Translations under genes and position numbers: made by a program
Notes under the pieces: model-generated
Databases searched by the model: none
Told to the model about the DNA's origin: nothing
What the model saw: only the letters and a program-made list of their open reading frames with translations
Source of the DNA: Crocinitomicaceae bacterium
GTDB lineage: Bacteria > Bacteroidota > Bacteroidia > Flavobacteriales_D > Crocinitomicaceae
Length of the DNA stretch: 56,042 nt
Assembly: GCA_021740745.1 (NCBI GenBank)
Contig: JAIOZF010000009.1
Span: 1 to 56,042 of the forward strand
Direction of reading: 5' to 3'
Part shown: positions 18,337 through 26,969 of the stretch, in pieces
Layout: the number at the start of each line of letters is the position of its first letter
How positions within the stretch are numbered: the stretch's first letter is position 1

Positions 18337-19026
18337 CTACAATATTCCTTCATCTGCAAAGCTGAAATATCCGTTATCTGTGTAGATTAAATGATCCAAG
18401 ACACAGAGATCGATGTATTTACCAAATTCAACCATTTTCTTGGTCAATTGCCGATCTGGATCACTCGGTTTTAGTTGTCCACTGGGGTGATTATGCACTA
18501 AAATGAGGCCATGTGTACTCAACTCCAAGGCTTGTTTAAATATTACTTTTCCATCCGCAATTGTACCTGATAATCCTCCTATTGATATTTGTTTGGTTTG
18601 AATGATTTCATTGGCACGATTGACATAAATCACAAAAAACTCTTCGTGTTGAAGATCTGATAAATAACTGCGCATATGATCATAAACCTGCTTTGAAGAA
18701 GTGATTTTTACTTTGGCTTTCTGTTCAGTTTCTTTGCGTCTTCGTCCCAATTCTAATGCAGCAACAATTCCAACCGCTTTAGCCTCACCAATTCCTTTGA
18801 ATTTTTTCAACTCATTGATACTACATTTGGAGAAATTTGCCAAATCATTGTTCACCGATTGCAATAATACTTGAGCCAATTCAACAGCGCTCAAATCTTT
18901 TGTTCCAGTGCCCAACAAAATGGCTAGCAGTTCCGCATCAGACAAAGTATTTCTGCCTTTTAATATCATTTTCTCTCTTGGACGGTCATCTTCTGCCCAA
19001 CTTTTTATACTTCCATTTACACGCAT
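18337..19026 (-). CDS. radC: RadC/UPF0758 family JAB-domain protein
   Basis: 229 aa from the ATG at 19026 (MRVNGSIKSWAEDDRPREKM); the frame extends upstream, but the family begins at this IKxWxxDDRPREK segment. Residues 76-95 form a helix-hairpin-helix (FKGIGEAKAVGIVAALELG), followed by the JAMM metalloprotease-like motif: E128/E129, H178-N-H180 and D191 (HNHPSGQLKPSDPD). Despite the historic name, a role in recombination repair is not established. It lies head-to-head with the DCC gene. Confidence 0.92.
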   Translation of the reverse strand: MRVNGSIKSWAEDDRPREKMILKGRNTLSDAELLAILLGTGTKDLSAVELAQVLLQSVNNDLANFSKCSINELKKFKGIGEAKAVGIVAALELGRRRKETEQKAKVKITSSKQVYDHMRSYLSDLQHEEFFVIYVNRANEIIQTKQISIGGLSGTIADGKVIFKQALELSTHGLILVHNHPSGQLKPSDPDRQLTKKMVEFGKYIDLCVLDHLIYTDNGYFSFADEGIL

Positions 19027-19107
19027 TTTTGTCTTTTTCTTATTTAAGTTAGTAAAAAAGTTCATTTCACCCAATTGAACTGTCAAGTTTATTTCACTTA
19101 ATTAGCG

Positions 19108-19115
19108 TAAATTTG
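19108..19115 (+). promoter_or_regulatory. -7 box (TAAATTTG) 4 nt before the DCC gene
   Basis: Exact TAnnTTTG match ending 4 nt before the ATG at 19120. If transcription starts 3-5 nt after the box, as is usual, the mRNA begins at or within 1 nt of the start codon (leaderless). Confidence 0.45.
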
Positions 19116-19119
19116 GAAG

Positions 19120-19521
19120 ATGGAGAATCTTCCTTCTCACCTAGTTTTGTATGACGGTTCGTGTGGTTTTTGTAACCGTTCTGTTCAATTTATTCTAAAA
19201 AATGAAGTAGCAAACACGCTGTTCTTTGCCTCCTTACAATCAGAAACAGCGAGAAAGTTATTTGACTCCTTGTCCATTAACGAACCCGATTTAAACACCT
19301 TTTATTTTTATTCGAACGGTATTTTACATGAGCGATCCAGCGCTGCAATTGAAGTGAGTAAATTTCTCAAAAAACCGTATCGATTTATATCTTTTTTCAG
19401 CTGGATCCCCACTTTATTGAGAGATGGTATTTACCGCATAATTGCGAAAAATCGTCATCGTTTAGCTAAAGAATATTGTTATATCCCTAAAAAAGAGCAA
19501 AAAGATCGTTTTTTAGTTTAA
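19120..19521 (+). CDS. DCC-family thiol-disulfide oxidoreductase-like protein (DUF393)
   Basis: 133 aa. The family signature YDGSCGFCN (D12, C15, C18), followed by the aromatic-rich C-terminal half (FISFFSWIPTLLRDGIYRIIAKNRHRL), identifies a DCC1-like thioredoxin-fold protein with a CxxC pair. No signal peptide, so probably cytoplasmic. It is monocistronic. The family is thought to be a thiol-disulfide oxidoreductase, but its partner is unknown. Confidence 0.9.
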   Translation: MENLPSHLVLYDGSCGFCNRSVQFILKNEVANTLFFASLQSETARKLFDSLSINEPDLNTFYFYSNGILHERSSAAIEVSKFLKKPYRFISFFSWIPTLLRDGIYRIIAKNRHRLAKEYCYIPKKEQKDRFLV

Positions 19522-19579
19522 TTGTGATCGTTAGAGAAAATCTAAATTAATTTTTCAGGTGGAACCATTTTATTCGAAC

Positions 19580-20416
19580 TCATGCACGTGAAGAATTTGT
19601 TAGAAGAAATTCATTGGTCCGTTCACATAATTCTAATAAAGCTCCTGGAAAATGAGGTTCATTCCACGGATGCGTTGCGCTGAAAGAATGATTTGCGCCT
19701 TCAATTGTAAATAAAGGAACATTTAGCATAGCAGCTAATTCCTTTCCTTCTGAAATGTTAACAGATTCGTCATTTGTTCCATGAAAAATTGCAACTGACT
19801 TCTTTAAATGTTTACAGCTTTGCTCAATCGACAACTCATCTTCATGTGATTTGAATTCTTCATATTGGGAAAAATTCAAGGGTAAATCTTGTTTCGTGCG
19901 TGAATTATGAACGTATTTTACACCTTCATTTTGCCATTTTGTCAATTCTTCACCGCTTGGAAATCGTTTCGCAATTGAAGAAATTCCTGCCCATGATACT
20001 ATTTTATGAATGCGCTCATCGATACCAGCAATTAATGCCATTCCACCTCCTCGTGAATGACCAATTAAATTGATTTCACACTTCAAAGGAAATTTAGCAT
20101 TTACAATATCAATCATTGAACGAATATCGATCAGCTCTTTAAAATAGGAGTTTTCTGCAAAAGCATTTAAGTCAACAAAGGTCAGCGGATCTTGAGTCGA
20201 AGTACCATTATGCGAAATATTGAATTTCACAAAACCATATCCTTTAGAAAGAAAAAAATCAGCAACTAATTTCCAACAACCCCAATCCTTAAAACCCATG
20301 TAGCCATGAATAAACAAAATGACTTGACCATTAAAGTTATGCGGAAGACTAAGATCATACAGTGATTCTTTTCCAGCAGCACCAACAAATGCGGCATTTT
20401 TCAATTCAATTTCCAT
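19580..20416 (-). CDS. Alpha/beta hydrolase
   Basis: 278 aa, no signal peptide. Catalytic triad visible: GHSRGG nucleophile elbow (S121), D216 in HGTNDESVN and H243 in EGANHSF. The oxyanion region is FIHGYMGFKDW (residues 35-45). This resembles dienelactone-hydrolase/acyl-peptidase-type enzymes, but the substrate is unknown. It is monocistronic: the adjacent + gene starts 60 nt away, head to head. Confidence 0.88.
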   Translation of the reverse strand: MEIELKNAAFVGAAGKESLYDLSLPHNFNGQVILFIHGYMGFKDWGCWKLVADFFLSKGYGFVKFNISHNGTSTQDPLTFVDLNAFAENSYFKELIDIRSMIDIVNAKFPLKCEINLIGHSRGGGMALIAGIDERIHKIVSWAGISSIAKRFPSGEELTKWQNEGVKYVHNSRTKQDLPLNFSQYEEFKSHEDELSIEQSCKHLKKSVAIFHGTNDESVNISEGKELAAMLNVPLFTIEGANHSFSATHPWNEPHFPGALLELCERTNEFLLTNSSRA

Positions 20417-20464
20417 ACTTTAAATATACAAAATTAGTAAGCGCTTCGTTCAATCGGAAATGTT

Positions 20465-20472
20465 TATCTTTA
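20465..20472 (+). promoter_or_regulatory. near-consensus -7 box (TATCTTTA) 4 nt before the operon's first ATG
   Basis: One mismatch to TAnnTTTG, with 4 nt to the ATG at 20477, the same spacing as the boxes of purT, lpxK and the DCC gene. Probably drives the 20477-26174 operon from a leaderless start. Confidence 0.3.
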
Positions 20473-20476
20473 CCTC

Positions 20477-20869
20477 ATGAACAAATTTTTCTTTCTTATA
20501 ATATTCTCCCTAACGCTTTTCAGCTGTTCGAAAGGTTTTGGAAACAAATTAGAGGGTGATGGTTATGATGTTTACTTTGAATTCAAAGAGGATGAGGCCT
20601 TAGCGAATAGCCTTGGAAAGTTTTGGGCACAGAAAGATCTTGTAGGAAAAAGTAAACAATCGATTCGATTGACAAAAGACGATGAATTCTATTTCATTCA
20701 GCTTGTTGCAAGTAACAAATCGCAGGTGACACAGATGCCCTACAACGAATTAAAATTATTGTTCGATCTCCAAAATGAAATTGACAGTGTCATCTTCAAT
20801 GATAAAAAATCATGTCAAATTGTTATTTGTGATGGTTCCTTTAATCCTCTTTACAACATTAACCAATAG
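20477..20869 (+). CDS. Small lipoprotein, unknown function
   Basis: 130 aa. Signal sequence with lipobox LTLFSCSKG; the lipidated Cys is at residue 17. The mature region is charged, with no recognisable motif (DGYDVYFEFKEDEALANSLGKFWAQKDLVG). It lies 16 nt upstream of the Rpe-CBS gene and is preceded by a near-consensus -7 box, so it is probably the first gene of the operon. No transmembrane segment beyond the signal peptide. Confidence 0.72.
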   Translation: MNKFFFLIIFSLTLFSCSKGFGNKLEGDGYDVYFEFKEDEALANSLGKFWAQKDLVGKSKQSIRLTKDDEFYFIQLVASNKSQVTQMPYNELKLLFDLQNEIDSVIFNDKKSCQIVICDGSFNPLYNINQ

Positions 20870-20885
20870 AATTTAAGTCCATTTA

Positions 20886-21890
20886 ATGAAAATATCTGCA
20901 TCCATTTATAGCGACAAAAAGCGACCGTTAAAAGAAGTGATTGAAGATTTGGTGAATCATCAAGTTGATTTACTCCATATCGATTGCAACGATGATTTAG
21001 CTGTTTTTGAGGATATTGCGCAAATTCGTGAATGGTGCTCATTACCGCTCGATCTGCACATCATCACTGAACAACCTGAAAAATACTTCGACTTACTTCG
21101 TGCTAATCCAGTGGAATATCTCACTTTTCAGTATGAACAATTAACCGAGCGCTTAGAAATTCCAGCGGATATTTCAGGTAAGAAAGGATTGGCGGTCATC
21201 ACCCCTACTTCTGTTGAAGTCTTCGATCAATATGCTGATTTTGATTTTATCTTAATCATGGCAACCATTCCTGGTCAAAGTGGTGGCGTTTTTGACAAAA
21301 TCAATTTTTCAAAAATTAGACAATTCCGAAAAAAGTATCCAACTAAATCAATTCATGTCGATGGCGGAGTGAATGGTGAAGTTTCCTTTATCCTTCGAAA
21401 TATGGGTGTAAGCTCTTCTGTTTCGGGCTCCTATCTTTTCAACGCTCCAAGTATTGGTCATGCATTGATGAATCTTACCATGCGTGAAATCGAATCGCAC
21501 TATTCAGTGGAAGATTTTATGATTCCTTTGGAAGAATGTCCAATTGTACACTCGGAAAGTATGAGTTTAAAATCGATTCTTGAAACCATTGAAAAAGGAA
21601 ATTTAGGTTTTTGTCTCGTACTTGATGAACACAACAAATTAAAAGGGATCTGTTCGAGCGCTGATATTCGTAAAACAATGTTGAGAAATCTCAACGATTT
21701 AAATACGATTCAACCCATTGATTTAATTAACCAATCACCACTGAGTATTTCCAATACAACAACTGTTGTAGAATTGCTTAAAACAATAAAAAAATGCTCA
21801 TTTCCAGTGATGTATCTTCCAGTTGTTAAAAACGAAACAGAAGCCATCGGAATTGTTAACTTTGTCAATCTGATCAAAGGAGAAATATGA
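20886..21890 (+). CDS. Ribulose-phosphate 3-epimerase-like TIM barrel fused to a CBS-domain pair
   Basis: 334 aa, cytoplasmic. Residues 1-200 form an Rpe-type barrel: the start is MKISASIYSD; the metal-ligand positions of Rpe are kept (H31 and D33 in HID, H58 in DLHII, D159 in VDGG); IMATIPGQSGG (124-134) is the Rpe phosphate/catalytic loop, and VSGSYLF (179-185) the phosphate site. The substrate loop after HID, MDGxFVPN in classical Rpe, is replaced by NDDLAVF, so specificity may differ. Residues about 205-334 are a CBS pair like that of KdsD (SSADIRKTML; FVNLI). The stop overlaps the aroF start by 4 nt. Pentose-5-phosphate chemistry feeding aroF/kdsC is inferred; a purely regulatory role is possible. 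Confidence 0.83.
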   Translation: MKISASIYSDKKRPLKEVIEDLVNHQVDLLHIDCNDDLAVFEDIAQIREWCSLPLDLHIITEQPEKYFDLLRANPVEYLTFQYEQLTERLEIPADISGKKGLAVITPTSVEVFDQYADFDFILIMATIPGQSGGVFDKINFSKIRQFRKKYPTKSIHVDGGVNGEVSFILRNMGVSSSVSGSYLFNAPSIGHALMNLTMREIESHYSVEDFMIPLEECPIVHSESMSLKSILETIEKGNLGFCLVLDEHNKLKGICSSADIRKTMLRNLNDLNTIQPIDLINQSPLSISNTTTVVELLKTIKKCSFPVMYLPVVKNETEAIGIVNFVNLIKGEI

Positions 21891-22885
21891 TAATACATCT
21901 TAAACAGTCTGTTTCAAAAGAGGAAGCAGCCAAATTAGCGGCACACTCGAAATCTTTTCATATTGTATATGAAGGAACAAATGTTCTAATTACTGGTTCT
22001 GGCGTAAAAGAAGTTCCGACATCACTAGAAAGTGCAACTGATCAATTTTGGGTTTTCCCCAACGACATGCAATTATCTGCTAAATCGTACATGTCAAAAA
22101 AGCGTGCGGTTAAGATTGGTAAAAATACAATTGGTGGTGACACTATGAATACCTTGATGATTGCTGGACCTTGTTCAGTTGAATCAGAAGAACAAATTCG
22201 TCAGTCATCTGAATTATTAGTAAAAAATGGACTTTCAACCCTACGAGGTGGATGTTACAAGCCAAGAACGAGTCCATATTCTTTTCAAGGATTAGGTTTA
22301 GAAGGCTTAAAATTACTAGCAAAAATGCGTGAAGAATTTGGTCTAGCAGTCATTACTGAAGCGCGCGATGCAACTCACATCGAAGAAATTATTGAATACA
22401 CAGATGTTATTCAAGTCGGCGCAAAAGCAATGTATGACCAAGGGATTTTGCGTGCTTGTGCTAAAACAAACAAACCTGTACTAATCAAAAGAGGTTTTGG
22501 TTCGACTTTACAAGAATTTGTTCAAGCGGCTGAATTTGTTTTAGCTGGAGGAAATGAAAATGTTATTTTGTGTGAAAGAGGTTTGCGCACTTTCGAAACT
22601 GGAACGCGTTTCACTTTGGATTTATGCGGTGTAGCTTGGTTGCAAGAATATACTAATCTTCCAATTGTATTAGATCCTTCTCATGCTATGGGTTATGCTT
22701 ACGGCGTACCTTCGTTAGCAAAAGCATGCGTTGCAATGGGAATTGACGGATTATTGATTGAAGTTCATCCTGACCCCAAAGTTGCTAAGTCAGATGCTTC
22801 TCAGCAATTGGATCATGCACAATTTGAAAAATTATTAGGCGAACTTCAACCTGTTGCAAATAGTGTTGGTTACTCGATTATCTGA
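21887..22885 (+). CDS. aroF: 3-deoxy-7-phosphoheptulonate synthase (DAHP synthase, type I-beta)
   Basis: Condenses erythrose-4-phosphate and PEP in the first step of aromatic biosynthesis. 332 aa: an N-terminal ferredoxin-like/ACT-like regulatory domain (about 1-70), then the I-beta TIM barrel with IAGPCSVES (92-100), GGCYKPRTSPYSFQGLG, VLIKRGFGST and ILCERGLRTF. This is clearly DAHP synthase rather than KdsA, which lacks the N-terminal domain and the RTSPYSF motif. The start ATG overlaps the previous stop (ATGA) and has a strong AAAGGAG ribosome-binding site 5 nt upstream, unusual for this phylum. The stop overlaps the next gene by 1 nt (TGATG). Confidence 0.94.
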   Translation: MIIHLKQSVSKEEAAKLAAHSKSFHIVYEGTNVLITGSGVKEVPTSLESATDQFWVFPNDMQLSAKSYMSKKRAVKIGKNTIGGDTMNTLMIAGPCSVESEEQIRQSSELLVKNGLSTLRGGCYKPRTSPYSFQGLGLEGLKLLAKMREEFGLAVITEARDATHIEEIIEYTDVIQVGAKAMYDQGILRACAKTNKPVLIKRGFGSTLQEFVQAAEFVLAGGNENVILCERGLRTFETGTRFTLDLCGVAWLQEYTNLPIVLDPSHAMGYAYGVPSLAKACVAMGIDGLLIEVHPDPKVAKSDASQQLDHAQFEKLLGELQPVANSVGYSII

Positions 22886-23568
22886 TGATGTATCTAGAAC
22901 AAAATATCAAAGGGCTTTGTGCTAAATTCGGAATTGAATTTGATTCTTTTTTGAATGACTTAGATGTCGACAATGTGCATGAATTGACTGTGTATGATTT
23001 ACAAGCTGTTTGTGAAGAATACAACGTAGATTTTTTAGGTCTAATGTTCAAACCCATGTTCAGAAAGGACCTTTGGGCTAAAAAAGTGGATAAAATTAAA
23101 TTACTGATCTTGGATGTCGACGGTGTCATGACCGATGGTGGTATGTACATTACTGAAAGCGGAGACCAAATAAAAAAATTCAATACGAAGGATGGAATGG
23201 CCATTCAATTTTTGTCAAAAAACAATATTGAACCGGCAATTATTTCATCTGGTTTCAAAGCTGAAATGGTCAAATCAAGAGCTGAAATGCTTGGGATTGA
23301 AAAATGTTATGTTGGTAGAGAACCAAAAATTGACATTCTTTCATCTTTTTGCCAAGAAATGGGAATTGAATTAGCAAACGTTGCCATTGTTGGTGACGAT
23401 ATTAATGATTTAGAAATTATTCAAAAAGTTGGTTTTTCAGCTTGTCCATCCGATGCCGTAAACGCTGTAAAAAGCAAGGTTGACGTAATTCTTTCAAAGA
23501 AAGGTGGAGAAGGTTGTGTCCGTGAATTCATTGACGCATATTTATTGAAAAGCCCAATATCATATTAG
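22885..23568 (+). CDS. kdsC: KdsC-like 3-deoxy-manno-octulosonate-8-phosphate phosphatase with N-terminal extension
   Basis: Likely HAD phosphatase that dephosphorylates Kdo-8-phosphate for lipopolysaccharide; 227 aa. Classical KdsC is about 170-190 aa. Here the HAD domain starts near residue 70: ILDVDGVMTDG (D77, D79), then IISSGFKAEMVKSRAEMLGI, GREPKIDIL and GDDINDL. Residues 1-65 are an extra helical domain (LCAKFGIEFDSFL, VHELTVYDLQAVCEEYNVDF) with no family I know; it could bind a partner or regulate oligomerisation. In line with aroF (1-nt overlap) and the next gene 4 nt away. The substrate is inferred from family; another acid-sugar phosphate is possible. Confidence 0.87.
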   Translation: MMYLEQNIKGLCAKFGIEFDSFLNDLDVDNVHELTVYDLQAVCEEYNVDFLGLMFKPMFRKDLWAKKVDKIKLLILDVDGVMTDGGMYITESGDQIKKFNTKDGMAIQFLSKNNIEPAIISSGFKAEMVKSRAEMLGIEKCYVGREPKIDILSSFCQEMGIELANVAIVGDDINDLEIIQKVGFSACPSDAVNAVKSKVDVILSKKGGEGCVREFIDAYLLKSPISY

Positions 23569-23572
23569 TCGC

Positions 23573-24793
23573 ATGGAGAAAATTAAAATAGGAATCATTC
23601 GTGAAGGTAAAGTTCCACCAGATCATCGAGTTCCTTTAACACCGAAGCAATGTAAGTCCATTCAGGTATTGTATCCGAATGTGGAAGTTGTTGTTCAACC
23701 AAGTCCAATTCGTGCATTCAAGGATGATGAATATACATCAGAAGGACTGCGTTTAAGCGATGACTTAGGTGAATGCGATGTTATTCTCGGTGTGAAAGAA
23801 GTTAAAATTCACGATTTAATTCCTGGAAAGAAATTCATGTTCTTTTCACACACCATCAAGAAACAACCTTATAATCGCGATCTATTAAATGCTATTTTGG
23901 ACAAAAAAATAGAGCTTATCGATTATGAAGTTATCAAAGACAAGCACAATAAACGCTTGATTGGATTTGGTCGCTATGCAGGAATTGTGGGTTGTTACAA
24001 TGCTTTTTTAACTTTTGGTTTGAAGCATGAATTGTTTGAGTTGAAACCAGCTCATCAGTGCGCAGATCGCAAGGAAATGGAAGCTGAATTAGCAAAAGTA
24101 GTGCTGCCACCAACAACCAAAATAGTGCTTACTGGCTACGGACGTGTTGGACATGGAGCTGTTGAAATCATTGATTTACTGCCAATTAAGGAGGTTACAC
24201 CTGAAGAATTCCTTCAAAAGAAATTCAATACGTCAGTTTATACGCATTTAGAAGCCGAGGATTATTTCAAACGCAAGGATGGAAAACCATTCGATAAATC
24301 CGAATTTTATACGAAACCAGAATTATACAATTCAAATTTCGGACGTTTTTTACCTGAAACTGATATTTACATTCCTTGTCACTATTGGAGCAGCAAGTCA
24401 CCATTCATCGTAACTGCAGAAGATTTAAAATCACCTAAGTTGCGCTTGAGCGTTGTAGCAGATATCAGTTGTGATATTGCTGGACCGATTGCTTCCACTT
24501 TGCGTCCAAGTATAATTTCTGACCCAATTTATGGATTTGATCCACAAACAGGTGAAGAAGTTGATTTCAAAACAACAGGAGCAATTGCTGTAATGGCTGT
24601 CGATAATTTACCGTGTGAATTGCCATTAGATGCTTCAGAAGATTTTGGAAATGAATTACTGCGCCATGTTCTTCCTGCTTTATTGAAAGACGATCCAGAT
24701 GCAATCATTGAACGTGCAACAGAAACATCAAAAGAAGGGAAATTGATGCCACTATACAGTTATTTGCAGCCATTTGCGGATGGTTTAGAATAA
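23573..24793 (+). CDS. Saccharopine/alanine dehydrogenase-family NAD(P)-dependent oxidoreductase
   Basis: 406 aa, AlaDH/PNT superfamily: IGIIREGKVPPDHRVPLTP at the N-terminus, the GVKEVK segment and FFSHTIKKQPYN (the catalytic-type K and H), then a Rossmann nucleotide-binding loop TGYGRVGHGAVEI (about 184). Closest in look to saccharopine dehydrogenase (lysine-forming) family members of Bacteroidota. In bacteria without the fungal lysine pathway the exact amino-acid product is not certain. In line with kdsC (4 nt gap) and the MFS gene (22 nt). I would not assert a lysine pathway. Confidence 0.8.
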   Translation: MEKIKIGIIREGKVPPDHRVPLTPKQCKSIQVLYPNVEVVVQPSPIRAFKDDEYTSEGLRLSDDLGECDVILGVKEVKIHDLIPGKKFMFFSHTIKKQPYNRDLLNAILDKKIELIDYEVIKDKHNKRLIGFGRYAGIVGCYNAFLTFGLKHELFELKPAHQCADRKEMEAELAKVVLPPTTKIVLTGYGRVGHGAVEIIDLLPIKEVTPEEFLQKKFNTSVYTHLEAEDYFKRKDGKPFDKSEFYTKPELYNSNFGRFLPETDIYIPCHYWSSKSPFIVTAEDLKSPKLRLSVVADISCDIAGPIASTLRPSIISDPIYGFDPQTGEEVDFKTTGAIAVMAVDNLPCELPLDASEDFGNELLRHVLPALLKDDPDAIIERATETSKEGKLMPLYSYLQPFADGLE

Positions 24794-24815
24794 AATAGTT
24801 TAATTCGTTTAGATT

Positions 24816-26174
24816 ATGTTGAAGAAAGGTGATAAGAAAGTAATTCGTGGTTGGGTCTTTTACGATTGGGCAAATTCTGTTTACAATCTTGTTATTTCAT
24901 CTGCGATTTTTCCCATTTTTTACGATATTCAAACAAAAAAAGCCTATGCAGAATCGCATGGCGTTGCATTGGCTGATTTACCGAAAGATGAAAAAATCTT
25001 AGTTGATTTCATGGGTTTTCAGCTGTCTTCATCTGTTTTATTTTCATTTATCTTGTCTGCCTCTTTTTTAGTCGTTTCCTTTTTATCTCCGCTCCTATCA
25101 GGCGTTGCAGATTACACAGGAAGTAAAAAGAAATTCTTAAAATTCTTCTGTTATTTAGGCGCAATTTCGTGTATGACCTTGTTCTTTTTTGATACAGATC
25201 GAATTGAACTAGGCATGTTATCGGTCTTTTTTGGGAGCATTGGTTATTGGAATAGTCTTGTTTTTTATAACGCCTTTCTTCCTGAAATTGCTGAAGTAAA
25301 GGACCATGATCGTATTTCCGCAAGAGGATTTACAATGGGATACATTGGTTCAATGATATTGCTCGTAATTTGTTTGTCCATGATTATGTCAACAGATGAT
25401 GGAGCCCAAAAACTAGAATACATGCGTTACGCCTTTGTTTTAGTTGGACTTTGGTGGATTGGTTTCAGTCAATTTACCTACCGAGCACTTCCGAACAACG
25501 TTTATGGAAAGAAACCAGAAAAAGGCTATTTGTGGAGAGGGTTTAGGGAACTTAAATTGGTTTTTAAAGAATTTCGAAGAACAAAAAGGCTAAAAAGATA
25601 CTTAGTTGCTTTCTTTTTCTTCAATACTGGTGTTCAAACCGTAATGTTAATGGCGACAATTTTCGCAAACAAAGAAATCAAATGGCCAGCAGAAAGCGGT
25701 TCTTCAGGATTAATTATTGCTATTTTATTGATTCAAATCCTTGGTGCTTTCGGAGCATTTCTAATGTCACGGATATCTGAAAAAATTGGAAATATTCGTT
25801 CCTTGTTTATTTCAATCAGCATCTGGATTGTCATTTGTTTAGGTGCATTTCAAATTGAAACTCCTGTTCAATTTTATTTACTTGCAGGCTGTGTTGGATT
25901 GGTAATGGGTGGAGTTCAAGCAATTGCAAGATCTACTTATTCGAAATTCTTGCCTGAAACGACAGATCACGCAAGTTATTTCTCCTTCTACGATGTGACA
26001 GAAAAAATCGGAATCGTTTTAGGTACACTTTTCTTTGGTTTAATGGAATTTTGGACAGGTTCAATTCGCTATTCAGTGGTTTCTGTCGCTGCCTTTTTTA
26101 TTATCGGATTAATCTTACTCTTCTTCGTTCCAAAAAACGAAATAGTACTTACTTCCGACGAAACAATGGACTAA
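24816..26174 (+). CDS. MFS transporter, UMF1/Atg22-like family
   Basis: 452 aa with about twelve hydrophobic helices. The N-terminal signature RGWVFYDWANSVYNLVISSAIFPIFY is the UMF1/Atg22-type MFS marker (F-YDWANS-Y). A central cytoplasmic loop with EFRRTKRLKRYL separates the two six-helix halves. Family members efflux amino acids in fungal vacuoles; the bacterial substrate is unknown. Last gene of the lipoprotein-Rpe-CBS-aroF-kdsC operon. Its stop overlaps that of the convergent methyltransferase gene by 4 nt. Confidence 0.88.
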   Translation: MLKKGDKKVIRGWVFYDWANSVYNLVISSAIFPIFYDIQTKKAYAESHGVALADLPKDEKILVDFMGFQLSSSVLFSFILSASFLVVSFLSPLLSGVADYTGSKKKFLKFFCYLGAISCMTLFFFDTDRIELGMLSVFFGSIGYWNSLVFYNAFLPEIAEVKDHDRISARGFTMGYIGSMILLVICLSMIMSTDDGAQKLEYMRYAFVLVGLWWIGFSQFTYRALPNNVYGKKPEKGYLWRGFRELKLVFKEFRRTKRLKRYLVAFFFFNTGVQTVMLMATIFANKEIKWPAESGSSGLIIAILLIQILGAFGAFLMSRISEKIGNIRSLFISISIWIVICLGAFQIETPVQFYLLAGCVGLVMGGVQAIARSTYSKFLPETTDHASYFSFYDVTEKIGIVLGTLFFGLMEFWTGSIRYSVVSVAAFFIIGLILLFFVPKNEIVLTSDETMD

Positions 26175-26938
26175 TAGCGAACAACAAAATGCTCTTTTTC
26201 CTGCTGTTTACGTGAAACAACAATTCCAACACGAAATAAATCCATCGAGACATGATAGTTAGATGAATCAACTATAGTTTCAAATGCCTCTTTCATAGAA
26301 TCACTCCAACGAATGTCATCCAATACAAAAATTGTATCGTTGTGCGTTATCTGTTTTAATTGATTCATGTAGGTTAATAATGCTTGTCCATCGTGGTGAC
26401 CATCAACAAATACCATATCGAATAACTCACCGTGATACAATTCAACAAACTGCTGAAAAGTGCTTAAAACAGGTGAAACATTATTCATATTCAATCGAGC
26501 GAACTGCTCTTTCGCAATTTTCTGTGTTTCTGGACATGCTTCAACAGTTACTATATCTGCTTCTGGAGCGCCAAGTGATAAATGAACCGTGCCAACACCA
26601 AGTGAGGTTCCAAATTCCAAGATTCTTTTTGGTTGATAGTGCCTTGCAAGTCGATAAAGCAATTTTGCATATTTACCTTTCGATGAACTAACCGCTAGTA
26701 TAGATGTTACTTTTCGCTCAGCTCCAAGCCTTCGTGATCCAGCACCTGCATCGGTAATTTGTATACTTCGACTGTCTGATTTCAAACGATCAACTAAACC
26801 TTGTGTTATCGCCAAATCTTGCTTATCGAGTGGAATTCTCAAGCAAACATCTACCAAATCATACAAAAAGGGAGAATGTGCACCATGTCTGCCCCTTGCA
26901 TTCCATTGATATTTTATATATTCGGGAACTATATTCAC
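26171..26938 (-). CDS. Class I SAM-dependent methyltransferase (O-methyltransferase-like)
   Basis: About 255 aa. SAM-binding motifs: ILEFGTSLGVGTVHLSL (motif I), then DIVTVEACPETQKIAKEQF (acidic motif II), DMVFVDGHHDG and IFVLDDIRWSDSM. The GHHDG/IRWS pair is typical of Mg-dependent O-methyltransferases. The frame extends upstream from TTG, but that region overlaps the divergent DUF4301 start. The GTG at 26938 starts the conserved MNIVPEYIKYQWNARGRHGAHSPFLYDLV, with an imperfect -7 box (TTTCTTTG) just upstream. Substrate unknown. Confidence 0.83.
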   Translation of the reverse strand: MNIVPEYIKYQWNARGRHGAHSPFLYDLVDVCLRIPLDKQDLAITQGLVDRLKSDSRSIQITDAGAGSRRLGAERKVTSILAVSSSKGKYAKLLYRLARHYQPKRILEFGTSLGVGTVHLSLGAPEADIVTVEACPETQKIAKEQFARLNMNNVSPVLSTFQQFVELYHGELFDMVFVDGHHDGQALLTYMNQLKQITHNDTIFVLDDIRWSDSMKEAFETIVDSSNYHVSMDLFRVGIVVSRKQQEKEHFVVRY

Positions 26939-26969
26939 AAATACAAAGAAACAAAACTTATTCTCACGT

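Noticed and set aside
21887-22885. KdsA (Kdo-8-phosphate synthase) identity
   Set aside because: Has the I-beta DAHP synthase N-terminal domain and RTSPYSF and CERGLRTF motifs, which fit aroF, although kdsC is next door.
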